A stretch of 64,000 bases of DNA, taken from positions 1,612,001 to 1,676,000 of the forward strand of contig NZ_CP092587.1 of NCBI RefSeq assembly GCF_023920225.1, written 5' to 3'. Shown piece after piece: positions 17,339-25,924 of this stretch. The notes beneath the pieces are model-generated. The model saw nothing but the letters and a program-made list of their open reading frames with translations, did no database searches and was not told where the DNA came from. The stretch comes from Vibrio gazogenes (GTDB lineage: Bacteria; Pseudomonadota; Gammaproteobacteria; Enterobacterales; Vibrionaceae). Position 1 is the stretch's first letter. Each line of letters starts with the position of its first letter. A program made the position numbers and the translations under genes.

Positions 17339-18237
17339 TATCCAATAATTCCTTTTTCTACTTCTAGACCTGATTCAGAAAATAATTTTGATATATCTTC
17401 TTTAATCGAATCTTCTGGTTCCTTACAGAACAATAATCCAATTAAACTTCCAGTATGAGCTACAATCAATCCATCAGATTTAATTTGGTTTAATGATGAA
17501 TAAAAGTGCCAGAAGTTTTTCTTTGGCATAATACCTTGAGAAAGTAGTGCACTTTTTGTAGAACATTCACATATTTTTTTTAGGTCACCACTCTTAAAAG
17601 ATGAGTATACATCATCTAATAATATTGAATATTCATTTTTGTTTTCTATGTAATGGTCAATTAATGCATCTTTTGTAGATGTAGTATCAACAACGTTTGA
17701 TTCAATAGCATAGTAACAATAAATTTTACCTTGAGGTTTATAGATATCAATAATCTGTTGTTTTCGACTAAGGTATAGGCATGGTTGTTCTAAAAAAACC
17801 GTATCTGATCTTTCTACCCCACTTAACGAGTTTACAATATCATAGAATGTTAGCTCTTTGTTCATGTGAGAACTGAAACACTTTAGAGCAGCTACTATAT
17901 CTGATGTCGAACTAGACATTCCAGCTCCAACTTTTAACTCCGATTTGAAGCTCCAATTTCCAGTAGGAGAAGAGATGCCTTTTAGGTGGCAATAATTATC
18001 AATAGCACGTTTTACTTTCGTTTTACCTAGCTCTTTTAGATTGCAATCACCTTCACTTTCATTAATGGTAAATGATGCTTTAACATATTTATCAGCAACA
18101 GCAGAAATGATGGCAATATCAACTCCCTCTTTTGTAAAGAAAGGCCCTTGGAACAGTTCACCTAGCGTTCCTCTACAGCGCGAACTATAAGTTCTCTCAG
18201 ATAAATCGGTCTTTCCTATACTGAATGTATTATCCAT
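17338..18237 (-). CDS. GHMP-family kinase, L-threonine-kinase-like (PduX type)
   Basis: 299 residues. The N-terminal CRGTLGELFQGP matches the C-x-x-x-GEL-x-QG start of PduX-type threonine kinases. The GHMP ATP loop is KVGAGMSSSTSDIVAAL (about 105-121), and the C-terminal domain carries VAHTGSLIGLLF. The expected reaction is ATP-dependent phosphorylation of a hydroxy amino acid such as Thr or Ser. It is the first gene of the block C operon. No vitamin B12 genes, PduX's usual partners, are nearby, so a role in supplying an O-phospho amino acid to the adjoining PLP enzyme is more likely. The ribosome-binding site is weak. Confidence 0.82.
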   Translation of the reverse strand: MDNTFSIGKTDLSERTYSSRCRGTLGELFQGPFFTKEGVDIAIISAVADKYVKASFTINESEGDCNLKELGKTKVKRAIDNYCHLKGISSPTGNWSFKSELKVGAGMSSSTSDIVAALKCFSSHMNKELTFYDIVNSLSGVERSDTVFLEQPCLYLSRKQQIIDIYKPQGKIYCYYAIESNVVDTTSTKDALIDHYIENKNEYSILLDDVYSSFKSGDLKKICECSTKSALLSQGIMPKKNFWHFYSSLNQIKSDGLIVAHTGSLIGLLFCKEPEDSIKEDISKLFSESGLEVEKGIIG

Positions 18238-18613
18238 ATGTTAGATATTTCCCTGAAAACATTAAACAGCAAATACTATCCTAGTGTCATTGCAATCAGT
18301 ATCTATGCATGCACGATCGTTCGCGTAGACTACACGTTTCATTAACATATTGCAACAAATCTCACAAAACCGACAAAAAAGGTTAAATGTATCGATAACT
18401 TGTTAATATTAAGTGTAAGTGACTGTAAATAGAGTGTTTTATAAATATTTATCAAAAAAATGGTTGGCGAGTGACTCATAGTTAAGACGATATTCCATAT
18501 CAGCAAATGTCGTGTATTTTTTAATTTTGTTAAATTGTGCTACACGTTAGGATGCGTAACCCAGTAGTAATGTAAAGCGCAGTGCATAAATAGTAATAAT
18601 TTAGGGTGTTAAG
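18238..18613. other. Divergent promoter region between block C and racemase gene
   Basis: 376 bp, very AT-rich, with no credible gene. It must hold the leftward promoter of the five-gene operon and the rightward promoter of the racemase-like gene. The only motif I can link to other sites is the palindrome at 18313-18320. Confidence 0.5.
18313..18320. promoter_or_regulatory. Candidate TetR operator 3 (ACGATCGT)
   Basis: The same 8-bp palindromic core as the two sites at 8215 and 8349, here in the context GCACGATCGTTCG. It lies about 75 bp upstream of the block C operon start, a normal operator distance. An 8-bp match can arise by chance; its placement before an operon is what makes it notable. 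Confidence 0.5.
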
Positions 18614-19309
18614 ATGAAAAAGATTGGATTAGTTGGAGGCCTTAGCTGGATATCAACTGCTGAGTATTATCGGTTAATCAATCAAATAGTGAGAGCAACA
18701 TTAGGAGGATATCATTCAGCTCATATTTTAACCGAAAGCCTTGACGAAAGTAAGTTTTTAGAGGCCGCAGAATCAGACCTATCGCAACAATCGTGTGAGA
18801 AAATGATTGTCGATGCCGTTGATATTTTGCTTAGTGGCGGGGCGGAAGTAATAGCATTGTGTGCAAATGGGGTACATAGATTTGAACCAGCCATCAGACA
18901 GAAGTGTAATGTATCACTAGTTCATATAGCAGAGGCAACTGCTTCAGCAGTTAGTAAAGCTAATATTAAAAATGTTGGGTTACTTGGTGTTATGAAAACA
19001 ATGGAAGGTGACTTCTACCCACAAAAACTAAATGAAAAAAATATTGAGGTTTATATTCCAGATTACATTGATAGAGAAACAGTCCATAATAGGATAATTG
19101 ATGAACTTGTTTTAGGGGAATTTACTGTCGATACTCAAAATTGCTTTATAGATATTTGCAATAGGCTGCATTCGAATGGAGCCGAGGGGATAATCTTTGG
19201 GTGTACTGAAATTCCTTTATTGATGAAGGGAGCTGATCAATTACCATTCCCAGTATTTTCTACAACAGAAATACACTGTAGGGCAATTGTAGAAGCAGCA
19301 ATACAATGA
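18614..19309 (+). CDS. Aspartate/glutamate racemase-family protein
   Basis: 231 residues of the cofactor-independent Asp/Glu racemase fold, beginning KKIGLVGGLSWISTAEYYRLIN. The two active-site cysteines are present: the first in ALCANGVH, where the usual Asn-Thr after Cys is Ala-Asn, and the second in GCTEIPLL. The family interconverts L- and D-acidic amino acids. The start has AGGGTG upstream. It is transcribed away from the block C operon from a shared promoter region and could supply a D-amino acid to the ATP-grasp ligases. That link is by proximity only; the altered first motif could also mean a different substrate. Confidence 0.85.
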   Translation: MKKIGLVGGLSWISTAEYYRLINQIVRATLGGYHSAHILTESLDESKFLEAAESDLSQQSCEKMIVDAVDILLSGGAEVIALCANGVHRFEPAIRQKCNVSLVHIAEATASAVSKANIKNVGLLGVMKTMEGDFYPQKLNEKNIEVYIPDYIDRETVHNRIIDELVLGEFTVDTQNCFIDICNRLHSNGAEGIIFGCTEIPLLMKGADQLPFPVFSTTEIHCRAIVEAAIQ

Positions 19310-19480
19310 ATATATTACAATTGCACCCATGAAAATATATTATAATTTGTCACAAGCTGGAGTGCTGAAGAGACTGTTCATTATCCTGCCTGACTTTCTG
19401 CATGAGTAGTTTCTGTAATTATCGCGACGGCGCAGTCGGTCCGGTCCTCGTCCTGACTGTTGTGATGGACCGGAAAAGAC

Positions 19481-19509
19481 AAAGGCCCGTAGATTTCTCT
19501 ACGAGCTTT
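19481..19509 (-). terminator. Terminator after the SDR-DUF2867 gene
   Basis: On the minus strand a long stem (AAAGCTCGTAGA, GAAA tetraloop, TCTACGGGCCTTT) is followed by a T-rich tail, about 45 bp after the stop codon at 19553. The remaining sequence 19310-19480 holds no gene that I can see. The drop-off of AT-richness here marks the right edge of the accessory region. Confidence 0.8.
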
Positions 19510-19552
19510 CTGGAATTTGTCCCATCGCAGACTTGAATTGGGGACCAATCGA

Positions 19553-21001
19553 TTATGAGCCGCTCGGTATGGTTTTTTGCTCCGCCTTTCGGCAAATTCG
19601 TTTTACCATGCCTTTAAAAATAAATAAGTGCGCCGGCATCATCATGAACCAATAGAGCAGGCCATAAAATCCTTGTGGATGCCACCACGCGCGGATGTCT
19701 AAGGTGCGGTGGGTGCCGTCATCCGTGATGGAGCATTCCAACCGGCCCAGTCCCGGTGCTTTCATGCCAAATAGCAGGGAGAGAAACTTGCCCGGCTCGC
19801 AGCGAATCACTTTCCATGAATCGATATAATCACCGACCTTGAGATGGTCGCCTTGCGGGGCTCTTCTGACGGGTTTGCCGCCGCCGAAAAAGAAGTCTAA
19901 CCATTCCCGTGTGCGCCATAAGCTGTTGGCGAAAAAATACCCCTCGGGTCGTTGACCAATCCGCTCAATCACCGCCCAGAGTTGTTCGGTTGTCGCGGTG
20001 GTCTGAAACGTTGCGCCAGCCTGTTTGGGATAATAGCCATAACCGGGTTGCCAGCGATTGAGTGCGTGTGGGTCGAATCCCCAGACCTGGCTCCGGACAA
20101 ACCGTCCTTCGTGGGCAATGGTCTGTTGTACTGCGTCACTGTAGTTGAGTAACTTTTGTGGGTAAAGCTGGGTGATTGCACGATTATCAGCCACATAGTC
20201 ATGAGTCAGGCCTGCCAGCAACGCTTTGCCGATACTACTCGGCACTGAGGTAATCATCCCGAGCCAGTAGGAAGCAATTTTGGGTGTCAGTAAGCGTGTT
20301 GACCAGAGACGGAAAGGCTGGTTGGCCATCTGACAAATCGTTTTGAATTGCTCGCGGTAACTGAGTTCCTCGGGGCCGCCGAGCTCAAATAACTGATGTC
20401 CGGCCGGGGAGGATTCGGCAAAGCGCAGTAAATAATAATTGAGATTTTCCAGTGCGATAGGGTTGGCTTTTGAATCAACCCATTTGGGCGTGATCAGGAT
20501 CGGTAAGTTGTAGACAAAATCACGCATAATTTCAAAAGCTGCGGAGCCCGGACCAATCACCACGCCTGCCCGAAGTTCGGTAATCGGGATTGAAAGCTGG
20601 CGCAGACATTCTCCGGTCATTTTTCTGGCTTTGAGGTGTTCTGAGTGTCCGGAATCCGGCTGAATGGCACTGAGATAAATAATGTGCTGAATGTGACTAT
20701 GTTCTGCCGCCTGTCGAAAATTTTCTGCCAACTGTAACTCGTAGTCAAAAAAGTCACCGCCGTAAGCCATGCCATGCACAAGGAAGTAGACCAGTTCAAA
20801 ATGAGGAATCAATGCTTGTGTCGCAGCGGCATCGGCTAAGTCAAGATACGTGAGCTCAAGGTTAGGATGAGGCTCCAGACGTGCTTTTAATGACTCAACA
20901 TGACGCGTTGCGGCTGTGACGGTGTAACCTTGTGCCAACAGTTGGGGGACAAGTTGTGAACCGATGTAACCGGATGCGCCGAGGACGAGTACATTTTTCA
21001 T
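19553..21001 (-). CDS. SDR-family oxidoreductase with C-terminal DUF2867
   Basis: 482 residues. The N-terminal NAD(P) domain begins KNVLVLGASGYIGSQLVPQLL (nucleotide-binding GASGYIG), as in the atypical SDR/NmrA-like group. From about residue 320 a DUF2867 domain follows (WAVIERIGQRPEGYFFANSLWRTREWLD), ending in a hydrophobic segment with WWHPQGFYGLLYWFMMMP. This fusion is common in gammaproteobacteria (YbjT-like) and its reaction is not known. It probably associates with the inner membrane through the C-terminus. It is transcribed alone; base composition is normal for the chromosome, unlike everything to its left. Confidence 0.9.
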   Translation of the reverse strand: MKNVLVLGASGYIGSQLVPQLLAQGYTVTAATRHVESLKARLEPHPNLELTYLDLADAAATQALIPHFELVYFLVHGMAYGGDFFDYELQLAENFRQAAEHSHIQHIIYLSAIQPDSGHSEHLKARKMTGECLRQLSIPITELRAGVVIGPGSAAFEIMRDFVYNLPILITPKWVDSKANPIALENLNYYLLRFAESSPAGHQLFELGGPEELSYREQFKTICQMANQPFRLWSTRLLTPKIASYWLGMITSVPSSIGKALLAGLTHDYVADNRAITQLYPQKLLNYSDAVQQTIAHEGRFVRSQVWGFDPHALNRWQPGYGYYPKQAGATFQTTATTEQLWAVIERIGQRPEGYFFANSLWRTREWLDFFFGGGKPVRRAPQGDHLKVGDYIDSWKVIRCEPGKFLSLLFGMKAPGLGRLECSITDDGTHRTLDIRAWWHPQGFYGLLYWFMMMPAHLFIFKGMVKRICRKAEQKTIPSGS

Positions 21002-21166
21002 AAATAATCCATAAGTCGTGGGGGCCGATACGGTGATTCATTCTACTGATATGAATAGCAATTAGCATACGGAATACCTTTCAGGGTATCACTGGCCCGT
21101 GTTATACTCACTCGGTTTTTCAGTCTTTCAGTACCCATATTTTCAGTACCTATATTTTCCTGAGTC

Positions 21167-22594
21167 ATGACTGGCTCAGAGTTATCGTCCTGTCACCGGA
21201 GTCATAAGCTTTTGTCTAAGATTATCATGATTTTTTCCTCGATCAGGGGCAGTTTTGTACGTCAGTTGATTGCGATTGCTATCCCGATTGCGGTGCAGAA
21301 TATTTTGTTCTCTAGTCGGGGGCTGGTCGATGTCATCATGCTGGGGCAGCTCGGTGAAGCGGAAATTGCCGCAGTGGGCGTCGCTGCCAGAGCGACATTT
21401 GTTTCGACCATTATGTTGGTTGGTGTGACAACCGGCGGGGCTTTGCTCACCGCTCAATATTGGGGGGCTGCGAATCGGCAGGGCGTCCGGGAAAGCACCG
21501 CATTGACCTGTTTAGTGTCGATGTTTTTTGCCACTCTCACCGTATTACTGTTTATGTTCTTTTCCGAATCGGTGATGTCGCTGGCGACAGATTCGCCCGA
21601 TGTGATTCGTTTGGGGAGTGAATATCTTCAGATCACGTCGGTCAGTATGTATGCAGTGGCGCTGGTCAGCAGTATGGCGGTCGGCTTACGTGCGATGCAT
21701 AAGCCCGCGGTAAGCACCTTTTTTAGTGCGATCGGGATTGGCTCGAATGTGGTGTTGAACTGGGTTTTGATTTTCGGTCATTTCGGGTTACCCGCGATGG
21801 GGATTGCGGGTGCTGCCATTGCGACAGTGCTCAGTGGTGTGATCGAAATTGTGACCTTGTATGGGTATCTGTATCGAAAACAGCATTTATTGGCGTTCCG
21901 TTGGCCTGATTTGGTGGCAACAATGCATATGCCGAAGGTGAAGCGCTTTTTACAGCTCTCATTGCCGACGACATTTAACTTCCTGATCTGGTCTGGCGGC
22001 TTGTTTGCTTATCATGCCATTATGGGTTTGAGTGGGGTGCAAGGGTTGGCTGCGCTGTCGGTGATGACGCCGGTTGAATCGATTTCGCTCAGTTTTATGA
22101 TCGGCATTTCCAGCGCCGCAGCGGTGCTGGTCGGCAATCAACTGGGTGCCAAAGAATATGAAAAAACCTATGATCAGGCCATTGCATTGACGATACTGTG
22201 TGTCTTTGCCAGTATTGTTATCGCTATTTTGTTGTATTTGTTGCAAACGCCTGTGCTCAATGCCTTTTCTGCTTTAACGCCGGAAACGCGTGAGTTGGCT
22301 GAAAAGTTTATCGCGATTCTGAGTATTGGTATTGTGTTACGCTCTTTTCCGATGTCTGCGATTGTTGGTGTGTTGCGTGCCGGTGGCGATGTGAAATTCT
22401 GTTTATATCAGGATATATGTGCACAATGGGTGATTGGTATTCCGGTCACAGCTATCGTGGCGGTTATGTTTCATGCGCCCCCGGAGTGGGTCTATTTCGC
22501 GTTCCTGACGGAGGAATGTGTTAAGTGGATTGGCTCGATTCCACGCATACGGAGTAAGAAATGGATGAGAAATCTGATAGACACGGATGTGTGA
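21167..22594 (+). CDS. MATE-family efflux transporter
   Basis: Up to 475 residues with twelve membrane spans in the MATE layout; the first reads LIAIAIPIAVQNILFSSRGLVDVIMLGQLG. MATE proteins export cationic drugs or metabolites using a sodium or proton gradient. The first 20 residues of the longest frame (MTGSELSSCHRSHKLL...) are unusual and neither start has a strong ribosome-binding site; an ATG at 21227 giving MIFSSIRGSFVRQ is quite possible. It is transcribed away from the SDR gene. Substrate unknown. Confidence 0.9.
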   Translation: MTGSELSSCHRSHKLLSKIIMIFSSIRGSFVRQLIAIAIPIAVQNILFSSRGLVDVIMLGQLGEAEIAAVGVAARATFVSTIMLVGVTTGGALLTAQYWGAANRQGVRESTALTCLVSMFFATLTVLLFMFFSESVMSLATDSPDVIRLGSEYLQITSVSMYAVALVSSMAVGLRAMHKPAVSTFFSAIGIGSNVVLNWVLIFGHFGLPAMGIAGAAIATVLSGVIEIVTLYGYLYRKQHLLAFRWPDLVATMHMPKVKRFLQLSLPTTFNFLIWSGGLFAYHAIMGLSGVQGLAALSVMTPVESISLSFMIGISSAAAVLVGNQLGAKEYEKTYDQAIALTILCVFASIVIAILLYLLQTPVLNAFSALTPETRELAEKFIAILSIGIVLRSFPMSAIVGVLRAGGDVKFCLYQDICAQWVIGIPVTAIVAVMFHAPPEWVYFAFLTEECVKWIGSIPRIRSKKWMRNLIDTDV

Positions 22595-22639
22595 TTAACA
22601 CCGCAAACTACTTTCTCCATTATGGTTTTTAGTGTAGAT

Positions 22640-22659
22640 TCACACACCGAGATGTGTGA
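22640..22659 (+). promoter_or_regulatory. Hairpin before the ABC ATPase gene
   Basis: TCACACA (22640-22646) pairs with TGTGTGA (22653-22659) immediately upstream of the GGTGGA ribosome-binding site. It could modulate translation of the ABC gene or end the MATE transcript; there is no T-run. Confidence 0.35.
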
Positions 22660-22673
22660 GGGTGGATCCAAAG

Positions 22674-23345
22674 ATGTTAGAACTGACAGACCTGTGTAAA
22701 GGCTATTTAGATGGGGAGGAATTTCACCCTATTTTACAAGGCGCAGAGCTGAAACTGACATCGGGTGAACAGGTCGCATTGATGGGAGAGAGCGGCTCTG
22801 GTAAGAGTACACTTTTAAACCTGATCGCAGGGATTGATAAAGTGGACTCCGGAGACATTTGGTTTCCTAATTTCCCGATGCATAACGCTTCAGAACACCA
22901 TCGTGCGGCTTATCGACGCCATCATATCGGTCACGTTTTCCAACAGTTTAATTTACTTCCGACGCTGAATATTGCTGATAATATTCGTTTTTGTCGTCAA
23001 TTGCGCCGGCTACCCGAAGATCAAGGTTTGTGGCGTCAGATTCTGTCCGCCCTTGATTTAATGCCTCTGCTCGGGCGCTATCCGGAAGAAGTGTCCGGTG
23101 GTCAACAGCAACGTGCTGCGATTGCCAGAGCGCTATATATGGAACCGAAACTGTTGTTGGCTGATGAACCCACCGGAAGTCTGGATGAAAAGAATGCAGA
23201 AGCGGTACTTCGGCTACTGACATCTTTATCCCGTAGACTTGAATATACATTGTTGCTTGTCACTCACAGTGAAAAAGTAGCGAGTCATATGGAGCGGAGT
23301 GTTCGTCTACAGGGAGGGCAGTTGCATGTTGTGTCCCGTAGTTAA
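22674..23345 (+). CDS. ABC transporter ATPase (LolD/MacB type)
   Basis: 223 residues with Walker A GESGSGKST, signature VSGGQQQR, Walker B LLLADEPT and a following H-loop (LLVTHSE). The sequence is of the LolD/MacB/YbbA class, which pairs with FtsX-type permeases to move lipoproteins or peptides or to work mechanically across the envelope. The ATG at 22674 follows GGTGGA by seven bases; a GTG at 22656 would add six residues. The permease gene starts inside its end (20-bp overlap), so the two are one unit. Confidence 0.9.
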   Translation: MLELTDLCKGYLDGEEFHPILQGAELKLTSGEQVALMGESGSGKSTLLNLIAGIDKVDSGDIWFPNFPMHNASEHHRAAYRRHHIGHVFQQFNLLPTLNIADNIRFCRQLRRLPEDQGLWRQILSALDLMPLLGRYPEEVSGGQQQRAAIARALYMEPKLLLADEPTGSLDEKNAEAVLRLLTSLSRRLEYTLLLVTHSEKVASHMERSVRLQGGQLHVVSRS

Positions 23346-25779
23346 AGCACTGCTGGGTCACTATCGTCGGTCACCATTACAGATTTTACTGGTCTGGCTG
23401 GGGCTGACATTAGGCGTTTCTATTCTGATCGGTGTGACAGCGATTACAGAACATGCCCGTAAAAGTTATGCGCATGGTGAAAAGCTGTTTGCGAATCCGC
23501 TGCCGTATCACATTCGTCCCCGTTCCCTAGAAAATCAGATTCCATATCAAGTTTATCAACACCTACAACAGGCCGGTTTTCATCAGTGTGTCCCTTTCAG
23601 CCGGTTTAAAGCTGAAACGCAGCACGGCGAAACGATGACTGTGATTGGGATCGACCCCGTCAGTATGGCGAATGTTGTCTCCTCAAAGCAGTCGCTCTGG
23701 CAACAACCGCTCCTGCCGTTATTGATTGCACCACATTCGGTGATCATCAGTCGTCAGTTTGCCAAGCATGAACGGCTAAAAAATGGCGACTGGATTACAT
23801 TGTCGTCCGGAGGTCATATCGGCCCGGTGATTGTCGATCAACATGATTGGGTTTATGGGCGCCGCGTGATGACCAACCTGTCATTGGTCCGTGCTTTGAC
23901 GGGGACCAATTTTCTATCGGTGATTGCTTGTCGGGAAATGCCGAATGAGACGTTACAGCGATTAAAGCAGGTGCTGCCACCGACGTTGTCGATCAATCGA
24001 CAGTACCGTTCTGATATTGGTTCGCTGACCAAAGCCTTCTTGTTGAACTTAGATGTCATCGGTGGGCTGGCCTTTTTAGTCGGACTTTTTATTTTCTATC
24101 AGGCGATATCGCTTTCTTTTATTCAGCGTCAACCGCTGGTGGGCATGATGCGTCAGGCCGGTGTCTCGGGTCTCGAACTGACGAAAGCATTGATGATCGA
24201 ACTCAGCCTATTGATTCTGCTCTCTTGGATTTCTGGTAACTTTTTGGGACTAGTGCTGGCAGATCGTTTGATTCCATCCGTCTATTCAACCGTGATGAGT
24301 GAACCGGAAAGCTTTTTCATCGACTGGAATTGGCATTGGGGTCTATATAGTTTTGTCATGGCAACGCTCGGTGCTTTGGCGGCATGCCTGTGGCCATTGA
24401 TTCGGCTATTGAAATCGCCTTCCATCCGTTTAACGGCAAAAGTCTCTCTGGTGCGTTTTGCCGGCATCGAGTTTGCCTGTCAGGCCATCGCTGCCGTTTT
24501 ATTATTTGGCACCGCAATGCTGTTTTATCTGTTTGTACAGCAGCCGTGGGTTGGCTTTGCGGTACCGGCATTGATTTTAATGAGTGTCGGCTTAATGACC
24601 CCATTTCTATTTTGGAAAGTGTGTGACTGGCTTTCTTATCGTCTCAAAGATGTCAAACGACGCTGGTTTTTTGCTGATGCAGCCGCAAGCATGGGATATC
24701 GCGGTATTGCGACCATGGCATTCTTAATTGCGTTGACTGCCAATATCGGTATTGAAACTTTAGTCGGGAGTTTTCGGGGCACGATGGAACATTGGCTCAA
24801 TGAAAAATTGGCTGCTGATTTGTATATCTATGCTTCACCATCGTCTCAGGCAGATATGACCCGCTGGCTACGGCAGCAAGATGAGGTGGATTTTGTCTGG
24901 AAACGTTGGGAACGTGATATTCCGTCAGAACAAGGTCTTATCCAAGTGGTGAGTACCGGTGTAACGAATATTGAGCTGGGAGCCACGACCATGAAAGTTG
25001 CCGTACCGGATTTCTGGGAGTATTTGCACCGAAGCAAGAGTGTATTAATTAGTGAGTCGATGGCGTTGAAACTGAATATTCAACCCGGCGAGCAAATCTC
25101 ACTACCACCTCCGATGGGAAAAGACTGGTATGTCGCTGGGATCTATTATGACTATGGCAATCCTTTCTATCAGGTCCTTATTTCTGAGTTTGCCTGGCAG
25201 CAAATCTTTGCAGCACATGGGGATATTATTCTCAATGTCTTGACGAAAACATCGAGTTTTGACGCTGAAAAGCGTCTCAAGCAGCGACTGCTGAAGACTT
25301 TTTATCTGGATAGTGAGCGGGTTTTTAATCACCGGACCGTTCATCAAGCCGTCATGCGTACGTTTGACCGAACTTTTTCCATTGCAGATAAACTCAGTAA
25401 AATCACCTTACTGATTGCTGTGTTCGGGATTTTCTTCGCTACTTTCTCCGGTGAGCTGGCGAGGAGAAAGCATCTGACATTGATGCGTTATCTTGGTGTC
25501 TCCGGTAAGGAGCTGATTATGATCGGAAGTTTACAACTGTCGACTTTCGGCATTATTTCTCTGTTGATTGCCATCCCACTCGGTATTAGCTTGTCAATCT
25601 TGGTAATGGACATGGTCATTCGACAGACATTTGGTTGGTCTGTACAACTCTACTTCACGTATTCCGGTTATTTATCCACAGCACTGTGGTCGATTGCAGC
25701 GCTGGTTATTGCCGGGGCACTCCCCGTGGTTAAATTAACTTTGCGTTCTCCGATTCAATCTTTCAGAGATTCTCTATAA
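23326..25779 (+). CDS. FtsX-like ABC permease
   Basis: About 817 residues with the layout of large FtsX/MacB-type permeases: one N-terminal span (IGVTAIT region), a periplasmic domain, a central group of spans with an FtsX module, a second periplasmic domain (about 475-680), and a C-terminal FtsX module (about 690-800: LSKITLLIAVFGIFFATFSGELARRKHL). The ATG at 23326 follows GGAGGG; the longer frame from 23299 lacks support. It works with the overlapping ATPase, probably in lipoprotein or envelope export (YbbP-like). The cargo is not evident. Confidence 0.88.
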   Translation: MLCPVVKALLGHYRRSPLQILLVWLGLTLGVSILIGVTAITEHARKSYAHGEKLFANPLPYHIRPRSLENQIPYQVYQHLQQAGFHQCVPFSRFKAETQHGETMTVIGIDPVSMANVVSSKQSLWQQPLLPLLIAPHSVIISRQFAKHERLKNGDWITLSSGGHIGPVIVDQHDWVYGRRVMTNLSLVRALTGTNFLSVIACREMPNETLQRLKQVLPPTLSINRQYRSDIGSLTKAFLLNLDVIGGLAFLVGLFIFYQAISLSFIQRQPLVGMMRQAGVSGLELTKALMIELSLLILLSWISGNFLGLVLADRLIPSVYSTVMSEPESFFIDWNWHWGLYSFVMATLGALAACLWPLIRLLKSPSIRLTAKVSLVRFAGIEFACQAIAAVLLFGTAMLFYLFVQQPWVGFAVPALILMSVGLMTPFLFWKVCDWLSYRLKDVKRRWFFADAAASMGYRGIATMAFLIALTANIGIETLVGSFRGTMEHWLNEKLAADLYIYASPSSQADMTRWLRQQDEVDFVWKRWERDIPSEQGLIQVVSTGVTNIELGATTMKVAVPDFWEYLHRSKSVLISESMALKLNIQPGEQISLPPPMGKDWYVAGIYYDYGNPFYQVLISEFAWQQIFAAHGDIILNVLTKTSSFDAEKRLKQRLLKTFYLDSERVFNHRTVHQAVMRTFDRTFSIADKLSKITLLIAVFGIFFATFSGELARRKHLTLMRYLGVSGKELIMIGSLQLSTFGIISLLIAIPLGISLSILVMDMVIRQTFGWSVQLYFTYSGYLSTALWSIAALVIAGALPVVKLTLRSPIQSFRDSL

Positions 25780-25924
25780 TCTTTAAGTAGTCATCTTCTT
25801 TTCGGTTTTTTGATTCGGTTTTTCCGAAGAAAACTATCATTAGAATCGATTTTTATATATTCCAATTAATTGTTAAAATCGTTATATGTATGTTTCAAAA
25901 ATAGTTTGAATCAGGAGCCTTCGA

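Noticed and set aside
19380..19552. Possible tRNA 3' end or attachment site at the right edge of the island (TTCAAGTCT on the minus strand)
   Set aside because: The flanking bases do not form a T-stem, there is no CCA end, and the hairpin is explained as the terminator of the gene ending at 19553.
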